From Melastoma dodecandrum (taxonomy: Eukaryota > Streptophyta > Magnoliopsida > Myrtales > Melastomataceae), in NCBI GenBank assembly GCA_029817715.1, contig JARUPY010000564.1:1-64000 (forward strand): a stretch of DNA of 64,000 bases. The letters are read 5' to 3'. The translations under genes and the position numbers were made by a program. Positions 11,162-24,480 of the stretch are shown here, in pieces; the first letter of the stretch is position 1, and each line of letters starts with the position of its first letter. The notes beneath the pieces are model-generated. The model did not search any database. It saw only the letters and a program-made list of their open reading frames with translations, and had not been told where the DNA came from.

Positions 11162-13954
11162 AGCTTTCTCGGGCTGGGGGCAGAACAAAAACGCGGTAAC
11201 TCGGTTTTCCAACGTGGGAGGAGTGTAGTAAATATTCGGGCATTGATTAGGGGATAAATAACTGGTCGTGCCACTGAACCGGGTTCTCAGCCGAACCGGC
11301 GGCAGATTCTTGGCGGGAAAAGCCGGGGGTGGGGCTGGGCATTGCATATAGTCTTTTGGCTCAATTAGCTGTCCGAGTTGGTTGAACCGGGTTCGTCTCG
11401 GAGTCAGCGGTGGAAACAGCGGGAGCCCATCAGGGGCGTAACGGGAATTATGAAATTAAAAAAATTGGGTAGATATCACTGAAGAGAAATTGGTTGACTT
11501 TGAATAATGAAGCCAGATTAAAGAAATACTATGGCTGTTGGATATTAAAGAAATACTATGGCTGTTGGAGATTAAAGAAAAAAGGACGGAGCTAAAATTA
11601 GTTCTTTAGAATATTTCCGCCAACATAATGGGCTTAATAGCGTTTAAAATGGGCCTGAACGGGTGGTTGGGCCTAAATGAAAATTGGGCTTTGAGATTTC
11701 TTTGATGATGGGCCTTGATTTTGACTTTACCCCCCCGACAGGTCCGCATGGCGATACCGAGGTTGATGACGAGATTCCTGTCTCCTTGCATTTTTCTTTG
11801 GGATGCAGAAAGGGAGACTCGATGAAAAGCACCCCCCACCATCTCCCCCCAATGACGGATATTACCGACTAAAAAAATTTCGGATACCTCATCTGTGATC
11901 CCTGGGGAAGAGGATCAAGCCCTGTCAAGTAGAGATTTTTGCTTTCCAATCCCATGTGCGCCTTCCTACCTTTTTCCCCTTCATCTATCTTTCTGAACAG
12001 GATTGGATGTTGTATTCGACTTAATAATAAGCAAAACCCTCCTCCTTTGATTATCGTTTTGTTTTTAGTACAATCAATCTGTCTTCAAGAGAACAAAAAG
12101 CTCCCATCTCCCCAAATCTAGGGGTGGAAAGGAAGGGAGCTAATTATTACATGGCACAATTTAGGATTTCGCAACCTTAATAACGCAAAAAAAGGAAAAA
12201 AAAAAAGTTCCACCCCACCAGATCAACCTTATGAAAATGGTGATATGGGTAGTAAAGTTAGTCCCGCTCGTTTGAGGATAATGACTTCCATTAGGGTTTT
12301 GCTAAAATAATGATAATGATAATGGGATCGGTTGGCTCATTGAAGTAAACGAGACCCTTTTGTGTGCTACTTTGGTTTGAGGAGATGGAACTTTAGCACA
12401 CCCATCAACTTCCCCCCACCCAGCGGTCGTCATCAACGTCGAGCTGGTTTCTAAGACCGGGAATTATTTGGTATACACGTCAAGTCAGAGTCACGCAAAC
12501 ACAGAGCAAAGAAGCTTCAAGAAATAAGCATATGATGGTTTGATTGATTGTCCATGCATGCACATGGAGTTTGAATGTTCCTCTTCAATACTATGATTTG
12601 GAACGCCCCCCGTTTACTTCACTTCACACGAACTAAATATGACCCAACAAGAGTCATATGAGGAAAATAAGAAATTTACGCTCATCATTATCCGCCGGGG
12701 ACTCCACCGTAACACTAGTGGGCTCATCCGCAGTGGATCCTCGCCACTTCGAGCGCCACCCGCGTAGGGAAGTTCCCCCAGATATGTGTAAAAATTACCT
12801 CGATGCCATCCGTGCTATCCTGGGGGAGGGGGCAGCACCGGTTCCTTTGTGATTTAGCAGAAATATGATGTCCAATGTGGTCTTTTCGTGCCCTCCGCCC
12901 CCAGGTCAATAGAGTGTAATCTTGGAAGGTTGAGGTTTTCAGTGCGGTGGAGTTAATCACGACGGGGACATGAGGTGAGGTTTGGGGAAGACAATTCAAT
13001 CCTCCAAATTGCATATAAATTTATTAGGGGGGGTTAAGTTTTGGTGGATTGTCAACGTCTGCTTCCGTGTCTACGTCTACGTCCGTCCCCAAAAAAAAAG
13101 GACCACTTTAACAAATTCAATGCTTTCATTTCATTAATTAGTTTGAGCGGGAGAGAACCAAACACAAGTAAACAAATCAGAGAAATTCTTCCCCACGAAA
13201 GACATGAAATAGGTGGTGTGGGAAAAGGACAACACGTAAATTTTCTTTCCTCCTTCGTTTTCTTAGTATATAATGTAATAAAATCATTTGAAACAATATG
13301 ATCTATTTCTTATTAATGGTAATTATTATTGTTAAGTTCTTCTACTAACTTCTTCGTCTCCAGGCTCCAATCATAGCTCAACAGGCAAGCTTTTTTTTTT
13401 TTGTGGGTGGGGGGGGGGGGGGGTGGTTGTTTCTGCCTCCCACTAACACTACTTCCATGCTCATCCCATTCCCATCCCCATTTTTCGTTTATGCCTTTTT
13501 TCCTCGGATTTTGAGTGATTGACACCTCCCCCCCCTTCCCTTCCACCCTCATCAGTTGTTGCTCGTTCAATCTGGGGGGCAACGCCGAGAAAATTCTTGA
13601 CTTTATTGCAAATAGAGAAATACCCGTTTCGATTTTGCCTCAGCTGAAGATTTCCCACTTCGTCAAACTAGAAAAGGCAACTCTTTTTTCCTCTCCCTTT
13701 TGTTAGTTTGGCCTACTTTGTTGTTTATGTTACCGGTGCTGTTGGAATCTGGTAGTGTTTTTTTTTCTTTCTTCCCCTTAGTATCTTCTCTGTAAATGTC
13801 AGCTGGGTATGTTTTATGGGTGCTTCTGAGTGGTGGTGTTCGGATTTGATTGGTTGTTGTTACTTGTTTTGTGATTGATTCGGGTTTTCAATTGTTTATT
13901 GGTGGGGAGACAGTGTTTAGGAAGTGGGTTTCTATTTTGTAGAAGGTTTAAAGG
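11162..13954. other. Intergenic region and NAT promoter/5' UTR
   Basis: No gene was recognised. It holds a 27-bp tandem repeat at 11515-11568, a 15-base G run at 13409-13423, and AT/CT-rich sequence leading to the transporter start at 13955. The last 200 bp are probably 5' UTR. Confidence 0.5.
11515..11580. repeat. 27-bp tandem repeat, about 2.3 copies
   Basis: The unit ATTAAAGAAATACTATGGCT plus GTTGGAG/T is repeated twice, and a third partial copy begins at about 11569. Confidence 0.8.
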
Positions 13955-16900
13955 ATGGCTGCAGGCGGAGGAGGTGGAAAGGCAGAGGAACCACTGCCAC
14001 ACCCACCGAAAGATCAGCTTCCCAACATCGCTTACTGCATTACGAGTCCTCCTCCATGGCGTGAGTCCAGCTTTTATTACTCTCAGGAAGTCCTTTTCTT
14101 TGTTTATTTCTCAGTCTAAACTCGAAGATTGTCTTTGAGCAGTATATCGTTTGTGTTTTGTAAGTGTATTTACTTAGTATATATCCTGATCTGATACTGT
14201 TGGGCTTTTGAGGATGCCAACTTATGTTTGAGTGAATATTCCTGTGGTGGGGGTGCTTAATTTCTTTTAGTTGGAAGTCGAAAGGTAGCTTTTTTCAGGT
14301 TATATTATTCCTTTTTGCATGCTGGAGATCGTCTTTTTTTTCCTCTCTGGGGAATATCTTTTTCATATATGCTCTGCTTTAGTTCACTAAGTTCAATCAA
14401 GCAAAGATGATTCTGATCTTCTTTTATTGGAATGAAGCGCCCTAGTTATCTAGGCAACGATTTCAGCTTGGATTACTGATTGCAGTTTTGCTTGCCCTTT
14501 TCATCATCTTTTTCATTTTATGGGATCTGCCTAGAATCTTATTCCGTTTCAGGCTAATATAGTTAGTATCTTGTACTTGGAAACTTATACTGAACGTATT
14601 TTTTTTCTCTTCTATTTTATTTGAGCAATACAGCGGAGGCGATTCTCCTTGGCTTTCAGCATTTCCTCGTAATGCTTGGCACATCCGTCATGATTCCCAC
14701 TGCTCTCGTTCCGCAAATGGGAGGTGGAAACGTAGGATGACTGCAAATCCTTAAACAATGTTGATTTGGATGAAAGCTCGCAAGTTGTTACTTTTACTGT
14801 CTCTGTCGCTGAACCAGAGTTGTGTTGGTAGGAGGAGAAGGCAAAGGTAATACAGACGCTTCTGTTCGTTGCTGGAATTAACACTTTCCTACAGTCGCTG
14901 TTCGGATCTAGATTGCCGGCCGTTATGGGTGCATCTTACACTTTTGTGCCGACGACAATTTCAATCATCCTTGCCGGTCGATTTACCGATGAATCCAATC
15001 CTGTCAAAGTAATTCTGCTTCATCCTATCTCTGTCCTTTTCTTTAACGTATATGTGTCTACATGGTTGCCTGAATTTTACCGTTCTCAAGTGCTTGGCTG
15101 CTCGATTGTGAATTTTTACTGGAAGAAATTATGTGATCGTCATGGCAATGGCTTACCTTGCTTAAAACGTGTATGGAATATTGTTGCTCAGGATTTATTT
15201 ATTTTCAGAGGTTTGAAAAGGTTATGCGCGCCATTCAAGGTTCTCTCATTGTGGCTTCTACACTTCAAATTGTGCTTGGCTTCAGTGGACTATGGCGTAA
15301 CGTGACTAGGTGAGTTTACATCCAGAAATTTGTTTCGCCAAACAGACTGATACTTCGCTGCTGTCATATTTTCTGACTTCATACCTGAATTTGCTTAGGT
15401 ATCGATCAGCTCTTTTTTTACGCTTTCCTCTCTAACAAAAACCATTGATTAGCCAATTTTATATTAATATTCTTCTACTCTCTCAGGTTCTTGAGTCCTC
15501 TCTCTGCCGCTCCTCTTGTGGGCCTGGTGGGATTTGGACTTTATCAATTAGGCTTTCCAGAGGTAAATATTTGATGTTTGATTATCACCTGTTTTGATTT
15601 AGTCTACGAATTTTACCACTCATGCTAACTTTCTCTCAACAGGTTGCCAAGTGTATCGAGGTTGGATTACCTGAGTTAATTATTGTGGTTTTCATTTCAC
15701 AGGCATGTCTCTTTAACCCAGAATATTGAACCCCTAATTGCTTGATGTTTTTCCCCTGATAATTGGACTCGCATCTTTTTGTTTCTTATGATTATGTTTC
15801 AGTACTTGCCTCATATCCTACATCGTGGGAAGCATTTATTCGACAAGTTCGCCGTAATATTTTCAGTAGCCCTTGTTTGGGTATACGCCCACATTCTAAC
15901 TGTTGGCGGGGCATACAATAACGCCGCACCGAAAACACAGACTAGTTGTCGAACTGATCGGGCTGGCCTAATTGATGCTGCTCCATGGTAATTTGCAGCT
16001 CTCTTTTGTCATGTGAATTATGACCGAAAAGATTCTGGTTTAAACAATCTCGACGATCTACTGTTCTTATGAGCTCCACTGCATTTCTATCTTCAATTAC
16101 TTATTTTGGATGCCTTGTGTCGATCTGGGGGCCGTTATTTGCCACAAAAATAATTGCTTGCAGATCCACCTTTATCAACATGACTTAAACCTCTCTCTCT
16201 TTCTCTATAATAAGAAACCTGTTTATCCTTGCCAATAGAGTTCTAATGTGAGGCAAATGCAATTCCTTACTAGAAATTGCAGAATGCCACTATCATGAGT
16301 TGTAATAATGTCGTCAGTAAGCCTATGCAGGCATTTTGTGTGCCTTTTTTTATGGATTTATCTGGAACAGTAGCTTTGTCACCAACAATCAGTTGGTGAA
16401 TTTCATTTTCTACTCAATGAAGTCTTAGTAACAGAATTTTGAGTCTTCTCATGTTCATTCACTTTGCAGGATTAGAGTACCATACCCCTTTCAGTGGGGT
16501 GGCCCATCCTTTGATGCTGGTGAGGCCTTTGCAATGATGATGGCATCCTTTGTTGCACTTGTCGAGGCAAGCTTTTATAATTAGCATCTTGTCGTAATAA
16601 AATGCTATTATGGTCAACAAATCCTGCCTTTCAAAATTATTATTCTAGTACAGCTCCTCTTTGGTGCTTAGGTATTTTTGGTCGGGTCAGCTTAAGTAGC
16701 CTAAAAAGAAATTTTAACTGGCTTTGCCTACCCTCATTGTCTATTGGAGCAGTCGACCGGTGCTTTTATGGCTGTTGCAAGATATGCGAGCGCCACCCAC
16801 ATGCCTCCATCTATCATGAGTCGTGGTGTTGGCTGGCAGGTAATCTAGTGGTCTCTTATCATTTTGATTCGACTCTTCATGCCGGCATATCTAATTCGGT

Positions 16901-17904
16901 TTATTCTCTCTCAGGGTGTTGGTATCTTGATATCCGCGCTTTTTGGGACAGGCAGCGGTACTTCTGTATCAGTGTAATGAAATAGTGGAAGAAATATTTC
17001 TTTTGTCGGATTTGTGGAGATGGATGTTAAAAATTTATCGTCCCTGTTTCTTCTTTGCCATCCAATTCCATGTAGAGAGAATGCTGGACTTTTGGCCTTG
17101 ACAAGAGTTGGCAGCAGGAGAGTCGTGCAGATATCGGCTGGATTCATGATATTCTTTTCCGTCCTGGGTATTATTTTTAAACTTGTTTAACTTTGACGGT
17201 CGTGGTTGGCAGACCACAGATATTCTGTCGAGGTAGCTAATACAAATCCTGTTTGAACTCTTGCAGGGAAGTTTGGGGCACTCTTTGCTTCCATTCCTGC
17301 TCCCATCGTCGCAGCTTTGTATTGTCTGTTCTTTGCATATGTCGGTAAGCTTCAAGATCGAATGTTGTGTAACTCTGGTTCTCGTTTTACTCCTTGTAGC
17401 GATGAGATTCTGCATTATTTGTAGGTGCTGTCGGATTGAGCTTCCTTCAGTTTTGCAACTTGAATAGCTTTAGGACGAAGTTCATCTTGGGGTTTTCTGT
17501 CTTTATGGGGCTATCCATTGCTCAATACTTCACTGAGTACACCGCACGTAATGGATATGGCCCGGTGCACACGGGAGCTAGATGGGTACGTAAGATCTCG
17601 TGCACCTGACCCCACAACTAATGCCTCCTATTCTTAACTCGTGATATTCCGTATGCTTATTTGATGCAACAACGGTATAATGCAGTTCAACGACATCGTC
17701 AATGTCCCATTCTCATCGGAGGCATTCGTGGCCGGATGCTTGGCCTACTTCCTGGACAATACGCTGCACAAAAAGGATGGCGCCATTAGGAAAGACAGGG
17801 GCAAGCACTGGTGGGACAAGTTCAAGTCCTTCAAGACCGACGCGAGGAGTGATGAGTTCTACTCGCTACCTTTAAGCCTAAACAAGTACTTCCCCTCCGT
17901 GTAA
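13955..17904 (+). CDS. Nucleobase-ascorbate transporter (NAT/NCS2 family)
   Basis: Fourteen exons read without a break to a 531-residue protein, the usual size for plant NATs: 13955-14060, 14634-14731, 14832-15008, 15209-15309, 15487-15562, 15643-15702, 15803-15987, 16470-16566, 16753-16839, 16915-16973, 17076-17167, 17267-17344, 17425-17585 and 17686-17904. The N-terminus has KDQLPNIAYCITSPPPW and the TM1 QH motif (GFQHFLVMLGT). The NAT signature ENAGLLALTR follows GTGSGTSVSV, and the C-terminus ends KYFPSV. Family members are multi-pass membrane carriers for purines, uracil or ascorbate; the substrate cannot be read from sequence, and plant members are mostly linked to nucleobases. The introns after 15702 and 16566 start with GC instead of GT. 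The gene looks intact. Confidence 0.93.
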
Positions 17905-20900
17905 CTCGGCCAAAGATCGCCCCTTCCTAAGAGGTTCATGCCAAAATCCTCCGTGATACCGTCCGTCATCCATCCCCCTGTTGGCTTCAGAATCATTATC
18001 ATGGCCGATGGTTAAATTATCATAGAAAGGGTTAGAGCCAGTCAGAGGATAGGATAAGCATTTCTTTCATTTCATAGTGTAAATCATGTTAAATAGCAAG
18101 TGGTTTTAGGATGTGATCTTCGACATCGTAGCAACACTCAACCTTAAAAGCCCATCTTGGTCACGGAAACTTGGCGTATGCATGCTAGATTAACCCGGAC
18201 TGCAGGGAGGAGTCCGATCTAGTTCCGGCCATCGGCCGCTATGCTCCTCCCCGCGGCTTGTGCTGCCCATTTGAAGTCTAGTCTCATGTTAAGGGTAAAC
18301 CGTAAAAAGGAAATAGGACGAGGGGGGGATCGGGTAGAGGCAGCAAAGACAAGGACAATTTGCTCTTTACCGAGCTCGGTGGTCCAAATCCAACATGACC
18401 CTCGAAGGCCAACTAGAATCAGACAAGAAGTTAATGTGAGGGAACAAATTTTTGGGGCACGGTCACGTGGGAATTTGGAGCACAACATAAATGCAATGCA
18501 AGGGATTCGATGCAAGCTGTGGTGGGGTTGAAAAATGAAAACATATAGAGCCACTCCATTTGTTTGTGGTCTTCTTCCTCAATTCGTACGAAGTCCCCCA
18601 AGTCACAAAAGCACCTCAAAATCTACTTCGTAATTTAGGTTTCTCTTATTTTAAATGAATCAATGCTTACGTCGCACGAATCGAGCAAAGGAAAGAACAG
18701 AGAACACAGTTAATGTTCTGGTGTCTTGGTGTGATAAGAGACCATAAACCACACTCACGCAGAGAGAGAGAGAGAGAGCAATTAAAATCTCTCCCCTGGA
18801 GGATTGATTTTGGCAATCGGGTTTTCTAGAAACACTCGAAAGAAATTGAGGAAACCTAGAAGTTGACGACTTGAGAAGAAAAAAAAAAAAGACACGGACT
18901 CAGCCAGACAGACAGACACACACGCAGAGAGACTCACAGACACGCGCCTTGCCATTTGTCAGCTTTATTCAGTATCATTAACTTCGTATTAAACAAACAT
19001 ATGCCCCTCCATTATTCACCGGACTTTGCATTTCCCATGATTTTGTTGTTTCCCATCTCTTCTTCCCGCGATGTGACTTCGATCATCAAAGGGTTTTATT
19101 TCAGGGTTTAAGGTGTAATGGTATCAAACATAAGTAATAAACTCCCTTGAATCCCAAACTAGAGCTGCATGCATGTCGGACTTATTACACGTGTGGGGGT
19201 TTGGTTTGGTGGCTTCGAACTCTTTCTGTCTAACAAACTTTGGTTTATTTTGTCCGTATATATTTAGTCGGGGTTGATCGAATCTTCATGGGAAAGCTTA
19301 GGAGGATATTGTCCCAACTCATGTTTATCCTATCATCCCAAAATAATGCGAGTTTCGGGTTGTTTCGATGGAGGGGCCATCCTTGTTTGGGGGGATTAGG
19401 AGGATCCAGATACGATATCTTCAACCTAATATTCCTCTCCCCCCCGACTCGCAAAAGCCAAAAACCCGAATTCTTTTTAAAAGAAAAAGATGAAGAATTT
19501 GTACCTTCAAAGTACTCTCACATCATCCATCCATTCATCCCATTGTTTCTTTAAGGTTTTCGCAAGATGGGAGAAAAAAAGATGATAATAATAATGCTGC
19601 ATGCCCTTGCCCATGGGTTTTGGGTTTGGGACAAAACATGTTGTCGTGGTCGTGGTTGTGGTTGTCCCCCTCGAAGCCAGAAGAGGACAATCTCCTTGGT
19701 AAGAAGAAGGACAGGAAAGGGTGGGCTTTACAGCAAAGAAAAGTTGGGTGGGGGGGGGGGTGTGTGGGGATTAAGAAAAGGAGAAAGAAAAATGATGTTG
19801 GGTTCTCCATCGATGGGACAAAAGGGAATACCTGACAGAGGGGACGAGAGAGATTGCCCCTTGTTTTCCTTTTGTTATCGGTTGCTAAACTAATAATAGC
19901 CAAAGAGAAGCCAACATGGCATGGCATGGCATGGCATGACGACACATGGGGGTCTTCCCATTATTATTGCTACCATTCACTTCATATCACGAACACATAA
20001 TGCACGACGTGCTTCTCTCTCACTCCCTGCTCTTTCACATGATGATGATGATGATGACACCCAAGTTTTTCCTCCCTTGCTTGTTCCTAAATAATTTAGG
20101 ACAAAGGCATCATCCTTCCCATCCCATCCATCCATCGATCCATCCTTGGTTTGGTTGCGTTTTCTCCATGTTCTTCGAGTTTCCAAAGGATCGTGTCGCG
20201 GACAAAGTAAATAATAATGGTAGGAGAACCATGTGGAGTGATAGCATCTGATATCCGACATAACTCCTCCCAGAGAAACACACACACACCCTTTTCTCCC
20301 ATTTATTGAAATTCAGTAACCAAAAAGAAAATTAAAGAAGAAGAAGAAGAAATTAAGTAATTCTACTCTATAAAAGAAGAGGGAGACAGAGAGATGTCGG
20401 GTAGGGAAATGACGTGGTGGGTTTTAATCCATGCCTTCGTCTGAATAGTTGTAAAACTCTCTTTTACATTATATTATCTAGTAATTTGATATAAAGAAGA
20501 AAAAGGAGGAATCCCCCTCCCCCCCAACTTTACGACGAGCACGTTTTTTGTGGAAAAAAAGTGTTTGCCGGCAACTTATGAACAAGAAAAAAGGGTGGCT
20601 CGCTTTTCTTTTAAAAGGCTCTTTTTTATCTTTTCAAAGGAAAATGAGGAGAGAAAATATTGGAATTGGAATGTTGCCTAAAAGATGCGTTACAAATACA
20701 AACCAAACCCCACCCAAACCAATAATAAGGAGGGGGGGGGAGATCATTAGGGATGAAGAGCTCTTTGCATGCGCGGAAGTCCAACCCATGATTCATGTCC
20801 ATAGTTCTTCCTTTTTTTCATTTATTTTACATTAACAAAGATTAAAGTCTTCTTCTTCTTCTGATCACGAGCAATTCATTGCCCGCCCCATGATGAAAAC

Positions 20901-21486
20901 TGATTGGTCTCTTCTTTTCATGACGAGTTCTGATGAGTACTACTACTTACTATTCAGTGGCCTCCTATATCGAGTCTACTTAGCGCTCAATAATTTACTA
21001 AATCATAACCCCCCCCCCCCCACCCCCACTACTCATTATAATAAATATTTCCACTCACATGCTCCTACATTTTTTATTCTTATTTCTCTTAGAAAAATGA
21101 GAAGACGAAGAAGAAGAAATTTAAAAAAATATTCGTCAATTCATTTTGTGCATTAATTCCCCTGCGATGGACACAACTGATGCAAAACGCAAGTATTGAA
21201 TTTTGGGGGGGGGCAGTGACGTGTGGTGGATGGGACTGCAGCAAATGCCAATCCCCCCCCCCCCCCCCGACGCTCGTCTCCTCCTCTTTAAACAAGTTTT
21301 GGTGGGTGAAAGTGACCCCCCCCCCCTCCCCCTTCCCCAGTTTGGCTATAAAGCTTTTATTATTCCCCCACCCCCCCCCAATCTCTTCCCCTTATTTTCC
21401 CTTCTTCGTCGCCATTTACTCCTCCCTCCTCCTCCTCCTCCTTGTTAAACCACCGCGGAAAAGAAAAGAGTGAATAGAAAGGAAAG
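17905..21486. other. Intergenic region rich in simple repeats
   Basis: No gene was recognised. It contains (GA)n at about 18764-18778, a CATGG pentamer array at 19914-19938, (GAT)n at about 20040-20056, (AGA)n at about 20336-20352, and C runs at 21009-21021 and 21253-21268. The last 200-300 bp, very C/CT-rich, are probably the promoter and 5' UTR of the DUF4228 gene. Confidence 0.5.
19914..19938. repeat. CATGG pentamer tandem array
   Basis: Four to five copies of CATGG/GCATG stand in tandem. It is a microsatellite. Confidence 0.85.
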
Positions 21487-22046
21487 ATGGGGAATTGCCA
21501 GGCCATCGACGCGGCTACTCTCGTGATCCAACACCCCTGCGGAAAATCCGACAAGCTCTACTGGCCGGTGCCCGCGGCCGAGGTCATGAAGTCCAACCCC
21601 GGTCACTACGTTGCCCTCCTCATCTCCTCCACGCTATGCCCCCCTCCAGGCGCCGCGGCCTCCTCCGGTTCGGCGACCGCCCCGGAGGACCAGGTCAGGG
21701 TTACGCGGATCAAGCTCCTTCGGCCGACGGACACCCTACTCCTTGGACAAGTATACCGCCTCATAACCTCCAAGGGTATCATCCTCCGTTCCCTCCTTCC
21801 TTAGAATCCACGTTCCTTTCCTTTTGTCGTAAAAAACTTCTACTTAGAAGGAAGAGGAGAAGGGGAGGGTGATTAACTTGTTGTTGTGCGGGGGTTTGGA
21901 GCAGAGGTGACGAAGGTGCTGTCGGCAAAGAAGAATGCGAAGATGACGATGATGATGAGGAAAGGTCATGAGATTAGGGTGGAACAACAGGCGAGGCCTA
22001 ATCACCCAGACCACGTCAGAGTTAAGGACAACCTGGTAAATTCCTC

Positions 22047-22081
<35 letters not shown>

Positions 22082-22315
22082 GTCCGTCCGTCTGTCTGTC
22101 AGTCAGTCCCCACAACACCATGTTCTACATTGGTTCGTATAACACATGTCGCTGAAAAAACAAATAACTATCATTAGGTAGATAAGCAAGAAAGGCAGAG
22201 GCGGCAGCAGAAGCCGACCACAACATCGACGACCACGGGGGGGAGTAATAATTCGGCAACTGGGAGGTCCAAAACATGGCAGCCATCGCTCAAGAGCATC
22301 TCAGAGGCATCCTAG
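21487..22315 (+). CDS. DUF4228 (PADRE-type) domain protein
   Basis: Three exons (21487-21775, 21905-22035, 22178-22315) give a 185-residue protein. It opens MGNCQAIDAATLVIQHPCGK, the signature of the plant DUF4228 family, with a glycine at position 2 that could be N-myristoylated. VYWPV-like (LYWPVPAAEVMKSNPGHYVAL), TRIKLLRPTDTLLLGQVYRL and EVTKVLSAKKNAK blocks follow, also typical. The tail is basic and Ser/Thr-rich. Biochemical function is unknown; relatives respond to stress and pathogens. Intron 2 begins with a long (CT)n tract just after the donor. The start is fixed by the conserved MGNCQA. Confidence 0.88.
22040..22110. repeat. (CT)n / (GTCT)n microsatellite in DUF4228 intron 2
   Basis: An uninterrupted CT run passes into GTCC/GTCT repeats directly after the donor site at 22036. 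Confidence 0.9.
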
Positions 22316-24480
22316 TTTTCTTTCCGTCTTTTCTTCTTCTTCTTTCTTTCTTCTTCTTCTAATATATTTATATATATATATAATAAAAAAAGGAAGAAGC
22401 GAATTCATGATTACATAACAGCGAGGGAGAAGGAGAAGAATCTCTCTCTTTTGTTTCTCTTTGGTAAGGAGAGGGGGGTGGGAAAGGTGGGTCGTCATCT
22501 TAGCTTAGAAGGGTACGATACGACCACATCTGGGAACGAAAAAAAGGAGTTGTGGGTACCAAAAATGACATGGGGGTTAAATCTAATGATACTACTAAAT
22601 ACTGGGTTAAAAAGAAAAAGGCATGAGGAGGATGGGAATGAGAATCTCCTCACTACTACTACTACTACTGTCTGCCTGCCCCCACATCAAATGAAACAGT
22701 TGAATGACCAAATCCCTCGTTCAATCATCAAATCGCCCCCCACGATATCCTCGATATTATCATTCGGAATATCAATTTGTGTTCTTTCATTTTCCTTAAA
22801 AAAAGTTAGGGAGGGGCCTGTGCTTTGTTCATTGGGCAGTCACACGGCAGCACGCTTTTTTAGAAGAATCTGGCGATGGTGGTGGCGATGATGATTATGA
22901 TGATGAGGGCAAAAGATAAAACGTGCGCGTGCCCCTTTCCCGGCCACAATTTCTTTACCTCTTCATGGGTGTCTATGTTCTTATTTGTTGAGGGGAAATG
23001 ATAAAACCAAAAGGAGTATCAACACTCCTGAATGGAGGGGTCAATCTTAGATTTTTCGGAAAATTATGATATCACGAGGAGTAGAATGTTTTGGTTGAGG
23101 AGGGTCAAAGGTGAAGAGGGGCATGAGGGGTTTAGGAACATGTTTTCCTTTTGGGAGTCATTTAGAATAAGAAGAAGAAGAAGTGACCCATCATTCGACT
23201 GACTCCGATTCCCTCCCCATTTCATGTCCATCATCGGTTTCAAAGATAGATTAAGGAGTTTTATGGACCCACCCCACCGAGTCGCATGACATTAAAGTTG
23301 AGCGGCTATTGTAATAATTGGTTTGGACCCTCTTCTTCGTCCTCCTTGTTCAGACGACTTCTTTTGACTACTCCAACAAATCTTTTCTGCCCTCGATCAA
23401 CTTGGAATGGTGGAGATTTTTCCATAAACTAAGTGGGTTTGGGTTGGGGTTGGGAGTTGTGATGCCTTTCGTATCATTCAAAGACCAACTAAAGAAAACA
23501 TCAGTATTAATCTTTTGTAGTCTCTGCCTTTGGCTCATTATCAATCATTGATGCAACAAATCAGACGAAAACAAGAATCTTGAATAAGATATGTTGATGT
23601 TGATGACGACGGTGATGATAAGGGGGGAGGATGGGATGGTGTGTGGATAGCGAAAGAACAGGGTGGTGTGGAGGACTGTGGGATGTGGTGGAGATGTACT
23701 CAGTTGTCTGAATCTGAATCTCATCACCACCACCACCACTCTTCTCTGATAGGCAAACAGCCTTTCACACTTACATTGAACTAAATTACATGAAAATTTA
23801 TTTCCTTTGCCTCTTTCACTTGTCCGAAACCAACCCAACCCCACTTCTCCAAGCTTCAAAGCTCAAACTCAAACCTTCCTTCTTCTTCCTCTACCTATAA
23901 TATTTCCTCGGCCCCGCTGAATTAAATACCCGGGTTTCGCTCGCTTTCTTATACTTTTCAACCAAGCATCCTGAGACCGCTGTTGACGTGATGCGCGCAC
24001 ATTTATTTTCCCATTGGTTGGAATATCATTCACATTCGTGTGGTGGCGGTGGCGGCAAGGGAAGCTGTCGGGGGGTGGTGGTCGCATGGACGAGAAAAGT
24101 ATATGGTAGGGAGAGGAGGCCTTAATGGGGATGGGAAGGATGGAGAAGAATTTCCAAATGATGGGGGCAGGGCTTAAAGGCTAATCTCCAATGCACAATA
24201 GCACAACATTCGAGGGCCCAAAACAGGATTCGATGCTCTCCTACAAGCATAAAGAAAAAGAACTGGATGGATAGGTATCAAATCCAAAGATTCTTTACTT
24301 TTTGATTCCACAAACCGAACTTGTAATAACACGACTCTCTCCGTTCGGGGGACAAGCAGCGACACTTTTTTGTCCGTGTGTCTTCAAAAGAGGAAACGGA
24401 ATAAAGAGCCCAACATGCTTCCATATCCTTACTAAGGAAGGATTCAAAAGCAATCCCGTGGATGGCCTGGCGCGATGAAC
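22316..24480. other. Intergenic region
   Basis: Mostly low-complexity CT/AT sequence with (TTC)n and (TA)n at 22330-22385. I see no supported gene. Confidence 0.5.

Noticed and set aside
18241..18554. Facing open frames downstream of the transporter
   Set aside because: No splice support, no homology, and they overlap each other on opposite strands.
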